From NCBI GenBank assembly GCA_015680685.1, contig MNCI01023311.1, positions 95,024 through 159,023 on the forward strand: 64,000 nt of DNA, given 5' to 3'. The position numbers and the translations under genes are program-made. The notes beneath the pieces are model-generated. The model saw only the letters and a program-made list of their open reading frames with translations. It was not told the DNA's origin and did not search any database. Origin of the DNA: Gnetum montanum. Taxonomy: Eukaryota; Streptophyta; Gnetopsida; Gnetales; Gnetaceae. Of this stretch, positions 1 through 10,379 are shown one piece after another (position 1 is the first letter of the stretch; each line of letters begins with the position of its first letter).

Positions 1-775
1 AATTTTGGCTGCCTCTCCTTTCTTGATGGTGAGACTCACCTGATTGGTCACACTTTTCCTCACATTATCCCCGTCGATCTTTTCGATCGCCATCACCCTG
101 ATCCTTCCTGCCATGGTTGTGATCGGAGTCAGAACTTGGTAAAGATAAGGTGGAATGAGAAGATAGAGAAGAGGAAGGAGAGCTACCACCACCCTGATGT
201 TGATCTCCTCTTCTACTCTGATGACGACCCCTATCTTTATGTCCATCTTTCCCCTTGCCAAAATCTTTCTTGCGTGATCCTTCATCATCCTGGTACTCCC
301 CGTCACTTGATTGTTTACTTTGGATGATGGACTGGATGATCTGATGCATTGGAGGAGGTTTGGCTGAATGGGAATCATGAAAAATAGGTTCCTCATCATC
401 ATGTGGGTCTTGCAAGAACAAAGGGTTACTAAACTATTTTCCCTTTAAGTGTTCATGGTGTTCCACTTATTGCTGGTCCCATGCATGTTGTGCCTCAGTT
501 GGATGATAATCTCAATAGTCATGATCCTTCATTATGTATTCTACACCACGGTCCTGAATGCCTAGTTTGGTAAGATTTTGAAGTAGCATTCTAGGAATCG
601 ACTGATCAGGGGGTAATATAATGTTACCGTTCATGTCCCACCATCGTAGGTGCTCATCCTGATGTAGGATAAAGGTGAAGTTGGGGATATACTTGTCTAG
701 ATGTGCATATACCACTCGACATTCCTATGGCATTGGTGGGTTGGATCCATCTCGCCTGTGAGAAGAAGAAATTTT
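1..775 (-). pseudogene. gag remnant, element A (Ty3/gypsy)
   Basis: N-terminal part of a decayed gag polyprotein read leftwards and leaving the window at base 1. At about 715-512 it carries the block shared by every gypsy gag here (VYAHLDKYIPNFTFIL, then a QDE and GNIILPPDQSIPRMLL). At 421-65 it becomes a very hydrophilic Asp/Ser/Lys/Arg/Gly-rich stretch with serine runs. The usual start, where B and D have ATG followed by serine codons, reads ATT near 771, so the initiator appears lost. Gag forms the retrotransposon particle. Family membership is firm; the exact start is not. Confidence 0.75.
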
Positions 776-918
776 CGATATTAGATAACAACTCAATTGG
801 TGTGCCTTATGCTTTTACTTAAACTGCCTAGTGTGTGTACATTTCACTATCTTGGGTCTGTTCCAACAAAGTGAATGATGATCTTATTAAGACTAGATAG
901 TGCATGTAAGACTAACAG

Positions 919-937
919 TCCCCAGCAATGGTACCAA
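919..937 (-). other. tRNA-Asp-type primer-binding site, element A
   Basis: The complement reads TTGGTACCATTGCTGGGGA directly after the LTR end. This is TGGCGCCGTTGCCGGGGA, the tRNA-Asp primer site common in plant Tat/Athila elements, with CpG sites changed to TA or CA. Its place next to the LTR fixes element orientation. Confidence 0.8.
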
Positions 938-1832
938 TGATGAGCGACAAGGTACCCCTATGCCCAACCATATGAATCACGAGCGTTCACACGTGACTCA
1001 ATCGAATTCCATAGACTATAAGTACTTGCATACACTGAACTCTAGCCAGCAAGACTTAGTTAGAATGGTCATTGTCTTCCCAACCTCATTTGTGGTGTTC
1101 TAACGCGATGGTTAAGTGAGATTGAGGCAAATGATTTTTATGAATTTTCTTTTTATCTTTTAAAGTCTAGTTCTTTAATTGTAAGAAAAGAAAAGTTGTT
1201 TAATCTATAATTATTCTATCCTATTGCTTAACTCTCCCTAGCATAAGCAACTAATCCCATCTTCTATGCACATCCTAAGCATACCCTAACCATTGTTGGG
1301 TTACCAAACGTTAAGTGTCACTAGGTTACCAAGTGTTTGATTTATGTTCAAGATGGTCGTGCCTATGGTTCTCATAAAATATGAAAGGACAATAACTGTA
1401 GAATGATAACAATAAAAGCTTATAAAATCATTAAAGCATGGAAACATTATACTATTAAAATGCTTAAGTGATTAAATCCAAATGTTGCAAGGAATGCTCA
1501 AAAATCTCATCTTTATTGCTGGTCATGCCAATGGGCTCAGGTACATTAGTGCTTGAATAAAGAGTCGTACACCTTTCTCACACCTACTATGAGCACTTGG
1601 AAAAATATTCTAACTCTTACAGGAACAAACTGCAACAGTTTTGCTACAACTATTGCAAAAGATGCCATAAATGTTGCAGGTGTGCACATATTTATAACAA
1701 GAGACAAACTTTGCATTAACGGGATTGTGTTAACACATGGATGGTTATATTGATGGGGTCATGTCAACACGACCGCATCAACAAGGCTCCGTTAACATGG
1801 CCCAGTTGACGTATCAACTGAACACTTCATCA
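938..1832 (-). repeat. 5' LTR of element A
   Basis: About 895 bp. On the plus strand it starts TGATGAGCGACAAGGTACC (LTR 3' end reversed) and ends CACTTCATCA. Reversed it holds a TATA-like TATAAATA (1696-1689), an AATAAAG-type polyA signal and the 'lost-and-gained' GGTAACC/GGTAATCC motifs shared by all LTRs here. The U3 carries ATCAACGAGG-type repeats (1750-1830). Immediately to the right the sequence resumes inside the RT of element B, so A inserted into B. Its other LTR lies outside the window. Confidence 0.85.
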
Positions 1833-2620
1833 ATAACTATCCAGGAAACTATAATAACAATGCCCATATATGGTGTCTAATACTTGATCCACAAATGGCA
1901 AAGGAAAGCGATCCTTAAATGTTGCCATGTTTAACAACCTAAAGTCAATTCAAACCCACCATTTACCACTCTTCTTTAGTATAATTATGAGTGGGCTAAC
2001 CCACTCACTATCCATGATTGGATAGATAAATCCCGCCTTGAGGAGTTGCTCTATTTTCTCCTTAACAATTTGCTTCAATTTGGGGTTTAGTTGCCTCTAC
2101 AGTTGCCTTTTAGGCTTCATGGCTAGGTCAGTATAGATGTGGTGCTGGCATGTCCTTGGATTAATTCCTATTAGCTTTGGATATGACCAATTGAAGGCTA
2201 TTGACATTTTATTCACCACTTTCAACAACTTTTATTTTTGTTCAGGAGCATGTTTGGCATTAATGATCATTGGTTTACCATTCCTTAAAAATGCATACTC
2301 CATTTTGACTAGTAAAGTTTTTAGTTCTAAGGGCTCTTACTTTAAGTGATTAGGGATCTCCAACTCTCCCCAATAGTTATCATCATCTTCATTAGAGAGT
2401 TGAGAATGGACTTGTTCAATTTGTCCATGCCTTCAACATATGCACAAGTTAATCTCTCAGTTGGCTCTATGAATATTGTGCTACTATCTAAATCAGTTAT
2501 CAACCTCTGGGTGCCCTCTTGTTGTATGGCTGCTGCGTATAGACACTGTTGAATATCAATTTCTTGTGCACACTAAATGCATGCCTTCATGTATGTGCTT
2601 CTGATTTACCAAATCTTTGG
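1833..2620 (-). pseudogene. RT N-terminus and PR-RT linker, element B
   Basis: Reading leftwards, the linker after protease runs into the RT entry block: basic PKLKQ..KEKIEQLLK, GFIYPI.DSEWVSP, an IDFR.LN block and a DRFPLPFVDQ-like block near 1900. The reading ends at the A insertion just before the catalytic motif. RT would copy element RNA into DNA in cytoplasmic particles; the piece is too short to be active. Stops are scattered through it. The homologous intact stretch is in element D around 19.55-20.1 kb. Confidence 0.75.
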
Positions 2621-3105
2621 CACACAATGGCACCCATTATTGCTATATTCGATGCATGGAATATGCTTCTTCTCAATTTTTCCTAACTCATTCACCTTAG
2701 ATATTTCAAGAGATAGGTCCCTTATATCCATTCATGCATTGACCATGCTTAACTAAGCCCTTCCCATGATGATGGAAAATTCACTTTTGTAGTTTTCCAC
2801 CTTGATTACCAAGAAATCAGTAGGATAGGACCACCCACAAACTGTGGTCATAGTATCCTCTACTAATTCCAAAGGGATCGTAATTGACTAATTTGCTAAT
2901 TTTAAATAGATGTTGCACTTCTTAAGAGGTGGTAGGTTCTAGGCTTTGTACATATCATGGGAGATGAGGTTAACTCCAGAACTAGAGTCAAGAAGAGCTT
3001 TGCATGACTCTTGTCTAGCAATTTGTAGAAAGATGAGCCAACTTCCTAGATCAGATCTTTTTGTAGGAAGGTTGCTAGCCTTGATCCAGTCAGAAACAAC
3101 ATGAG
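2621..3105 (-). pseudogene. Aspartic protease (PR), element B
   Basis: Retropepsin-like domain. The reading includes DWIKASNLPTKRSDLGSW, the catalytic block ALLDSSSGVNLISHDMY (Asp-Ser-Ser-Gly where family members have D-L/S-G-A) at about 3010-2945, and the second-lobe block EFSIIMGRA near 2760. The domain type (LLD.S..VNLIS ... IIMGRAWLS) is that of Tat/Athila-type elements. It would cleave the gag-pol polyprotein. Stop codons follow 'MYKA', as in copy E1, suggesting a common inherited lesion or parallel CAG/TGG decay. The left end of the domain is bounded by the gap at 3106. Confidence 0.8.
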
Positions 3106-3595
3106 NNNNNNNNNNNNNNNNNNNNNNNNNNNNNNNNNNNNNNNNNNNNNNNNNNNNNNNNNNNNNNNNNNNNNNNNNNNNNNNNNNNNNNNNNNNNNNN
3201 NNNNNNNNNNNNNNNNNNNNNNNNNNNNNNNNNNNNNNNNNNNNNNNNNNNNNNNNNNNNNNNNNNNNNNNNNNNNNNNNNNNNNNNNNNNNNNNNNNNN
3301 NNNNNNNNNNNNNNNNNNNNNNNNNNNNNNNNNNNNNNNNNNNNNNNNNNNNNNNNNNNNNNNNNNNNNNNNNNNNNNNNNNNNNNNNNNNNNNNNNNNN
3401 NNNNNNNNNNNNNNNNNNNNNNNNNNNNNNNNNNNNNNNNNNNNNNNNNNNNNNNNNNNNNNNNNNNNNNNNNNNNNNNNNNNNNNNNNNNNNNNNNNNN
3501 NNNNNNNNNNNNNNNNNNNNNNNNNNNNNNNNNNNNNNNNNNNNNNNNNNNNNNNNNNNNNNNNNNNNNNNNNNNNNNNNNNNNNNNNNNNNNNN
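3106..3595. other. Assembly gap (490 N)
   Basis: Unknown bases. By comparison with element D the gap should hold the C-terminal gag/linker rich in Pro, Gln and Tyr. Confidence 0.99.
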
Positions 3596-4117
3596 CACAT
3601 TTAGTTTCATTATCAGAGTCAGACTTCACAACTTCCTCTACTGCAACAGCTTTGCCCTTACCTCTTTGGTAGGCACATTCAGCTTCTTTTCATCATCTAC
3701 AATTATGATCACTATTTTGCTCTTTGGATTCTTTAGCAATTTTCAAAGAGGTTTGAAAGTTTTCATCCAAAGAGTCTCATAACTTATCAACCTTGGCTGA
3801 AATGTTAGAAATAGATTTTTGGATAAGAAAGGTCTTTCTGTTCACCACTTCATCAAGTGGTGACTCCTCCTCATCACAAAATTGGACCTCTCATTTTCTG
3901 ATGAATGGATCCCTATTATACTCTTTAACACTCTCCCTTTTTCGTAGCTCACCTTCTTATTTTGCTACTTGCTTAATTAGTCTTTGGATTTGATGAGCTC
4001 CCATTTTAGACAACCTTTCTTAGGCATACATCCCAAGGATTCTTCTTGTTTCTTCCTTGAGCCCATCTATGATGTGATGAAGTTGTTTCCTTTGAGAGTA
4101 ACCATGGCCAGGTCATC
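3596..4117 (-). pseudogene. gag C-terminal part, element B
   Basis: Antisense reading matches the charged region after the gag core in D and E (Lys/Glu/Arg-rich, with KESKE and D-K-R-R-K stretches and an ASLDEVV..KTLL-like block). It ends at the solo LTR inserted at 4118. No zinc knuckle is visible. Weakly conserved, assigned mainly by collinearity with 21.4-21.85 kb. Confidence 0.65.
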
Positions 4118-4979
4118 TGATGAGTAGCAAGGTACCCTATCCCCAACCATATGAATTACAGGCGTTCATGTGCAATCCGGTCAAATTCTGTAGACTATAA
4201 TTACTAAGTACGCTAGAGCTAAATAGTGCATGTATGTTGTTCATTCATTGTCATCCTAGTCCCACTTGTGGAATGCAATTGTATGGTTAAGTGTGACTGA
4301 GGCATAATATTTTTAATATTTTGTGTTTTTATGGAATTACTCACCTAGAACAAGAAGAAAAGTAACAATGATTAAAAGTAAGATTAATTAATTGTTAAGT
4401 AAACTATAGTCTAATCTAGCTTAACATAAGTAACCATTCCCTCTTCTCGGACACATCTTGAACTTTGTGCAAATACTGTTGGGCTATCAAATGCTAATCA
4501 TTTCTGAGCTACCAAGCATCACACATATGCTTGAATGGGTTGTGCTTGTGTAATTTAATGTAAATTAATTACTACATAAATAACATTAATGTAAATTGCA
4601 TGAAATATAAATACATAAGAAAGAAAGTCTCAAGTGTTGCAAGGAATGGATCAAAGAGTTTGTATTTATTGCTAACACAATGGTGTACTCAGGTACATCA
4701 ATGCTTGAATAAAGATCCATTCACACTTAGACCTCCTATTGTGGGCACTTGGAAAATATTCTAACTTTCAAATGCACAAACTATAAGAGTTTTGCTACTT
4801 GACTACCAAAAAATTCCCCCCCATTGTGCGCCTAGGCACTGTATTTATAGACCCAGGAGTAACCCTACGATATTGAATGTATGATATCGCATCTTGGGCC
4901 ATGATATTGTGTCCTCAATATCATGTACCTGATATCGTAGCCACCCTAATATCAAAGCATTGAAAAACACGATTTATGA
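4118..4979 (-). repeat. Solo LTR inserted in gag of B
   Basis: Starts TGATGAGTAGCAAGGTACC and ends GATTTATGA, probably a decayed GATTCATCA. Element D has the uninterrupted site (21850-21870), which proves an insertion. Flanks TCATC/ACATT may be a decayed 5-bp target duplication. The U3 (about 4860-4960) carries roughly six diverged GATATC-core palindromes at about 15-20 bp spacing, such as TGATATCGCA and TGATATCGTA. It is the same U3 type as the D 3' LTR and the young LTR at 6235. No internal region remains, so LTR-LTR recombination is the likely origin. Confidence 0.8.
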
Positions 4980-6204
4980 ACATTTATATAAGAGTGAAGA
5001 GTATCGGCCCATGGTAGCATCCAAGGGTTCATTTCCTCCTTGTTTCTAGCCTGGATTTACCTTCTTAGATTAAACACTCTAGAGTACATTTGATATTTGT
5101 CATTAAATAGTTTTAACATGGTACTCCATCTTCAGATATATTCTAGTTCTAAGGACTAGCACCAACTTTTAGCTTCTTTAATGAGTGTCCTTGGAAAAGC
5201 TTGACTTTCTGCTATTTAGTCTCGATGTTTTGTAAGGCACAGGCATCTTGAAAGGCTTGTAGATGTGTCTGCGAATCAAAATTGTATGCCCCCTGAAATC
5301 TTGGGATATTGTTCATATCTAGGTGCTTGATTTGACTATCCTTTATATGCCTAGTTGGAATTCTTACTACCTTCACAATGTTAAGCATACTTTGAGTTGC
5401 TAGTAAAGGTTCATCATCATCGCTACGTTGGTAACACTGATGATGGTTTCGGCCACCCCTTCGATTTTGGTGGCCTTCATGGTCATTATTATTTCGTCGA
5501 TCACCTTCATCATGGTTGTTTTGATTGCGGCTTCTATGAGAACTGTCAGATGAAGAGGAATGTTTGGAATCAAATGAAGAGGATGAATATGAAGGTGGAT
5601 TTCCATTGCCACTGTAGTGTCTGGCACCACTCTCACACTTTTTATGATCTCCATCATTAGATCCCTTGTTATTGCAATGTTCACCCGAGTCCCTACCTTG
5701 GCTATCACTCTTCCTTGAACCTAGTTTATGAATAGTTAATTGCAGAGTCAAGTTCACACCCTTACCATTGTTAGTAGGGGATGGAGAATCTTCATGTTGA
5801 GAACCTTCCAAGGGAGGATCCTCATTATCCTCTTAATCTAGTAGAAACAAGGGATTAGTGTAATGTTTCCCCTTTGTGGCTTCATGGAGTCTCTCCTGAC
5901 ATTTATCTTGCTTATGTTGTGTTTCAGTGGGATAATAGTTTTGAGTGTCATATCCATTCACAACCTACTCTTTGAGAAGATATGCTATGCCTAACTTCTT
6001 AAGGGTTTTAATTAGCATTCTAAGCACTAATTTATCGAGGGGAAAAATAACATTACACTCCATATCATGCCATTGCATTTCTTCATCCTGATGTAGAATG
6101 AAGGTGAAATTTGGCACAAACTCATCTGGATGAGTGTATACCACCTTGCATTCCTATGGGACCGATGGTTTAGTATCATCATGCTTACAAGAAAAAGAAG
6201 ACAT
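4980..6204 (-). pseudogene. gag, element B
   Basis: ATG at 6204 gives MSSFSCKHDDTKPSVP, then the conserved VVYTHPDEFVPNFTFIL block, a hydrophilic Ser/Arg/His/Asn-rich middle (5811-5400) and the EPLLATQSMLN...HLDMNNIPRFQG..N block leading into the retrotransposon gag core (LQAFQDACALQNIE, 5300-5212). Stops and frameshifts break it. The serine-rich part has long open frames on other strands; those are composition artefacts. The coding frame is recognised by homology with C, D, E and G. Structural particle protein of the element. Confidence 0.85.
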
Positions 6205-6259
6205 TTTGGAAAACAAAATAAAATTTTTAGTGTATGATGAGACGTGACCTGCATGTGCC

Positions 6260-6293
6260 GCGATATCGCAGTCCGCTGCCATATCTATAAATA
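6260..6293 (+). promoter_or_regulatory. U3 promoter of the young LTR
   Basis: One perfect 10-bp palindrome GCGATATCGC (6260-6269) lies 16 bp upstream of TATAAATA (6286-6293). The copy at 63743 has three such palindromes before the same TATA box. RNA start would be expected about 25-30 bases after the TATA box; this is inferred from general promoter geometry. Confidence 0.7.
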
Positions 6294-6538
6294 AGAGGTG
6301 GCACTCCCTTCATTTCCCAATCCTGGCTAGAAGTAGCGAAGCTCTGGCAGATTGATCACTCCAGAGTTAGAATTTTTCCCATGTGCCCGCAGTAGGAGTC
6401 CTAGAGTGAACGGCTCTTTATTCGAGCAGCTTGTAACCTGAACCCAAGTTGTGTACGGCAATAAAGACGAACTTGATTGGATAAACCTTGCAGTACATGG
6501 TTTTATTGTTGTTTATTTACTGCTTTCCTAGTGCGCAC

Positions 6539-6815
6539 AAGTACGACTTGATTACGAGCGTCTACGGACGTGTACGGCTAGTCAAGGAATCGGCTGCTTG
6601 TCGCAACGCATGAGTACGACTTGATTACGAGCATTGGCTGCTTGGTAACCCAGTAGCGTATTCCAGGATTCTGCGCTTGGTAATCCCAGTGGTAGTCCAA
6701 TGTGTACGGCTAGTCAAGGAATCGGCTACTCATTGCTAGGCTAGAACGTGTGATAAGTACGACTTAGTTACGAGCACCCACGGGTGTGTACGGCTAGCTA
6801 AGGAATCGGCTGCTT
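6539..6815 (+). repeat. Internal repeats in R-U5 of the young LTR
   Basis: Two alternating blocks recur: AGTACGACTTGATTACGAGC (about 6540, 6612 and, diverged, 6757) and GTGTACGGCTAGTCAAGGAA followed by TCGGCTGCTT (about 6572, 6700 and, diverged, 6787). GGTAACCCAGTAGC and GGTAATCCCAGTGG lie between them. Older LTRs in the window show only one such block pair. Confidence 0.8.
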
Positions 6816-7351
6816 ATCACACTTAAGCTAAATAGGTGCCTCAGTACGACCACTTCGAGCACTTGCGTTACGTGTGGTGATCCCAGTAACGATTAGCGTT
6901 TGGTAAGCCACAGTTGCATAGTTCAGGGTGTGTCCGGTAAGTGGGAACGGATGCTGACGCTAGTTAACTTAGACTTAGGACATTAGTTAGAGTTAGCTTA
7001 GTTTCTCAACCCTTTCCTCTGATAGCATAGAAGATAAACCGAAAAATACCAAAAAAATCACATACCTCAGACTTGCTTAACCATACACCGTGACACTTAC
7101 AAGCAAGCCTGGGAAGACAACGAATGATTAACCCCAAGTGTTTCTTGTGGCGTTAAGGCATTTAGTCTGCGGAGTTCGACCGGATCGTGCGTGCACGCTC
7201 GTATTCGTATGGTTGAGTGTAGGGGTACCTCGCCACTCATTAGTGTGCTTTTATAATTTATGTATAATGGGAATGTTATTGATGTTTAGGTTTGTACAAC
7301 AATATTAGTGATATCCACCTAGACCTAAATAGCGCACATTCCACAAATAAA

Positions 7352-7371
7352 GTCCTTGACAACAATGCCAA
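7352..7371 (-). other. Primer-binding site, element B
   Basis: The complement reads TTGGCATTGTTGTCAAGGAC next to the 5' LTR. This is a decayed tRNA-Asp-type site; most changes from the canonical TGGCGCCGTTGCCGGGGA are C-to-T or G-to-A at CpG. Confidence 0.75.
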
Positions 7372-8315
7372 TAATGAGCGGTGAAGTAGCCCTATGTCCA
7401 ACCATATGAATCATGAAGAGTTCATGCACAACTCAGTCAAATTCCATGGACTTTATCGTTTCTAGTGCACTAGCCCTTTAGGAAGTGAATCTAACTTTAA
7501 AGTCAATCGTTGTCCTCTTAATTACACTTGTGACATTCATTGCTATAGTTAAGTGTAACTGAGGCATTTGATTTTTATCATTTTGTATTTTATGTTTTGG
7601 GTGCTTAAAATGTAGGAAAAAGGAATTTGATTAACTAATCTAAATTAATTAATTAACTACTATTTAACTAATCCTGACATAAGTATCTATTCCCACTTTC
7701 TGTACACATCTTGAACCCATGTATTCACTGCTGGGCAACCAAACACTATGCTACTAGGCATACCAAGTGATAACGCTACTGGGATTACCAAGTGAATATG
7801 TGTTATGCTCGAAGCAGTCGTACTTATGTATTTAATCTATCTAGCTTAATAATCCATTAACTCAATTTCTGAAAAATATTTGCAAAATAATTGAGAATAA
7901 TTAACAAATAATTAAAAACATTGAATGCATGAATAAAAGAGCTAATCTATCTAAAGTGTTGTAAGGTTTATTAGAAAGCTCATCTTTATTGTCACACATG
8001 CTATCATGCTCAGGTATAACAATGCTCAAATAAAGATTTGTACACTCAATGACTCTAGCTCCGGGCACTTAGAGAAAAAAATTCTAGCTTTCGAATGGAA
8101 AAAATGCAAGAGATTTGCTATTATTGAAATTTTGACTCCTTATAAATGTGGTAGGTAGGTGCATATTTATAGATGATGGATTGACACCACGTCGACAAGG
8201 CATCATCGACGCAAGTCAAAATGCATCGACGGGGCCTCATAGACAAGGCCTTGTCGATGTAGTCAACTGTGTTGATGAGGCCTTGTCAATCTAGCCAACC
8301 AACGATGACTCATCA
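7372..8315 (-). repeat. 5' LTR of element B
   Basis: 944 bp, TAATGAGCGG (decayed TGATGAG) to ACTCATCA on the plus strand. It aligns throughout with the D 5' LTR (23237-24192), including CACTAGCCCTTTAGGAAGTG and GTAACTGAGGCAT. The U3 (8160-8310) is an array of CATCGACGAGGCC-like segments in both orientations. A reversed TATA-like TATTTATA precedes them near 8165. Confidence 0.88.
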
Positions 8316-8680
8316 GCATCTAATGACTAGAACCTAAATACATCTCATGAGGTTTCATGACATACTAGATCACATAACCAACTCATACCCTCATACATTA
8401 GTTAATCAACTATAATTATGTTCGATCCATCCAATCAATGTGGATTTTATTTCATCCAATATTTACAAAACCTTAAGCCATGTAATTAGGAATTATTAAC
8501 AATGTTACTAGATCAAGACAAACATAGTCTAGTGTTAACCTAGTCGTAAGACTCTTGATTTGAAAGCTCCACGTCATGGGGTTTGATTCTAGTGGTTAAT
8601 GTCAAGTTATAAAGTTCTACTTGGACTATATATCTTAGGGTGTACCTATGTTTCAATTATTTTTTCCCCTTCTCCCCACT
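8316..8680. other. Flank of element B, unclassified
   Basis: AT-rich sequence without an open frame. The only structured part is the tRNA-like segment near 8520-8600, listed separately. Confidence 0.5.
8520..8600 (+). repeat. Possible tRNA-derived SINE head
   Basis: TAGTGTTAACCTAGTCG resembles a pol III A box, and GGTTTGATTCT (8580-8590), about 45 bp downstream, resembles a B box (GGTTCGATTCC). It does not fold into a credible cloverleaf by eye, so it is not called a tRNA gene. No tail or target duplication was identified. Confidence 0.25.
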
Positions 8681-9185
8681 TGTCATGGTGCTTCCCTTCG
8701 AAAACACCATTTGATGCCACCTGAGAGTCCAAACAATAGCAACAAGGGAGGGCAAACTTAAGGTGGACTACGCCTCACAGCTTAGCATACTTGTTTCATA
8801 GCATAGAGCACACAACCTATTAGCTAATGGTTAAAGGCACTAGAGTCACCATAAGCATTAGTTACACAACCAAACCAATAGGGCACACACACACATAGCA
8901 AGCACATGATACGCTGATCTCCAAGAAGAGCTATAACATGTTCTTATGCTAATGCATCTAGCCCTAAGCCCCACTTTGAAGAGAGAGCGGTGATCCAAGC
9001 ATAGAAGCCAAAGCTCTTCCACAAGCCTACATATTTCTATGACAAGATTCATAAGGAATTAGGGCACATGTAGTTTTAAATGATGGTTAGAATAGCATGG
9101 AACCCAAAATGATCTCCACACTGCTATGACCCCCATTTTGAAAGGAAACAACCTTAAATCCACTAACAAGGTATGTTTTCCTACA
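8681..9185 (-). repeat. Copia-type LTR, relative of the element at 26-29 kb
   Basis: 505 bp, TGTCATGG to TTTTCCTACA. It aligns with both LTRs at 26046 and 28787 (shared AAGGTGGACTACGCCTCA, GCATCTAGCCCTAAGCCC, ATTCATAAGGAATTAG). Just beyond its right end the complement reads AGGTGGTGG, a polypurine tract, so this is the 3' LTR of a minus-strand element. No matching 5' LTR was found to the right, so the rest is lost or too diverged. Confidence 0.75.
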
Positions 9186-9829
9186 CCACCACCTAAAAAT
9201 CACAATCTTGTGTTACCTACCCTTGCCATGAAATGAATTATCAAATCAACTTAGAATAATTTTTATCAAATAACAGACCTATATGGAAAGCCTATCAAAT
9301 TAGTGTAATACTATGTATAGCTCATTCAATCAAACAATGCATTTTTTGAAAACTTATTTTGAACTTGTATCCTAATAGCAAACATGTACAATCATAAATT
9401 ATTTTTTGCATACAAACAAGTGTAATTGAATTAATTCAACTAATGCCCCAAATACATATTATTATTGTGAGAATTAAATAGTTGTAACTTTCTCATCATT
9501 TCTTCTATTGCAAATCATACATGCTCCTACTCAACCAACCAACCTTAAGATATAGATATGCTAAAGTAAGTACAACTCATATGATTCATCAGACAAAATC
9601 ATTCATCTTGCTCTATAAACCATTAGGAAAAACTATGTATAAACTCTACTCAACATTGTCACTTCAACCACCCATCTTAACGAGCCTAAGTAACATCTAA
9701 GAAGATAAATTGATAAAGGACATTAACAACATGGCATATTTGGCAATCCCATGTTAACATCTATCATTTTGGCTCTCTAGAAAACATTTCTACTAATGTA
9801 GTGACCTATTTATAGGTCATGAAGTAAGT
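9186..9829 (-). other. Probable internal remnant beside the copia-type LTR
   Basis: AT-rich, no open frame, no recognised domain. Short stretches (e.g. AATTATCAAATCAA near 9236) resemble the interior of the 26-29 kb element. Weak assignment. Confidence 0.35.
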
Positions 9830-10330
9830 GGCTATATTTTTCAATAAAAGTTTTAAATATATACATTATAAATCAAAATTTCAAAAAATTTCCTTTCCAT
9901 CCTTTTCAAATCATAAAGGTTAGAAGCCTTTTTCCATGTAATCTAAGTTACTCCAAGTAGTGCACAATCTAAATGAATGAGTAACCCAAGTCCCTTTATT
10001 AGAAGAAAGCCATTGTGGACTAGTTTGATTAAGTATATCTTCAAAAACTATATTTTGCACCAATAGTTACTTAGCATGAACCAATTCTTCCAAAATTTTT
10101 GAAATACCTTTACTTATAATAATTAATGAGATTAATTCCTCCATATTTTTACTCGCAGTGTAAATATCCTAAGAAGATCTTAAAAAACCTTTATGATTTT
10201 GATTAATAGATCCTTAAAGTAGAAGAATAATTTGATAAATTTTATCGTAAAGAGATTTTGTAAGAGCCCAACAATTAGAATAATAAACATGAGTAGATTA
10301 AAGCATTATGTTAGTTAGCTTAGTTGTCAA
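9830..10330 (-). pseudogene. L1-like LINE remnant (RT C-terminal part)
   Basis: Antisense translation parallels the LINE at 43.4-44.1 kb: a block reading 'S-T-H-V-Y-Y-S-N-C' there and 'YSCLLF-LLG' here, followed by KGF.K and a LGYLHC-type end, all in the same order. In plant L1 ORF2 this is the part just after the polymerase fingers (WKGR.LS..GR..LI...L...P.Y). Many stops. A second, independent LINE copy from the one at 43 kb. Confidence 0.6.
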
Positions 10331-10379
10331 ACAAAGACAGCAAATGAGGCTATGATTTCAAACAAGAAAAATAAGTAAA

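Larger units (their letters stand above)
6235..7239 (+). repeat. Young solo LTR, CpG-rich family
   Basis: 1005 bp, TGATGAGACG to CGCCACTCA, flanked by TTAGTG (6227-6232 and 7240-7245). Element D has the empty site (aaattatcaatgtgcttt, about 23099-23116), so the boundaries are secure to 2-3 bases. It sits in the 5' leader of B in the opposite orientation. Unlike all other LTRs here it keeps many CpG sites (GTACGG, TACGAG, ATCGGC), and past its TATA box it is nearly identical to the LTR start at 63743. It is therefore the most recent family in the window. It has a TATA box (6286-6293), AATAAA (6460-6465) and internal repeats at 6539-6815. Confidence 0.92.
1833..8315 (-). mobile_element. Ty3/gypsy element B, 5' truncated by insertion of A
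   Basis: Minus-strand element. From right to left: 5' LTR (7372-8315), primer site, 5' leader, gag, protease and the start of RT, cut at 1833 by element A. It is further interrupted by solo LTRs at 4118-4979 and 6235-7239 and by a sequencing gap at 3106-3595. It is closely related to element D: gag, LTR and protease align base for base with 20.2-24.2 kb. RNase H, integrase and the 3' LTR are absent from the window. Confidence 0.85.

Noticed and set aside
2939-3629. Long open frames spanning the N gap
   Set aside because: They consist of undefined residues; only the protease part outside the gap is real.
8520-8600. Functional tRNA gene
   Set aside because: A- and B-box-like segments only; no cloverleaf or acceptor stem by eye.
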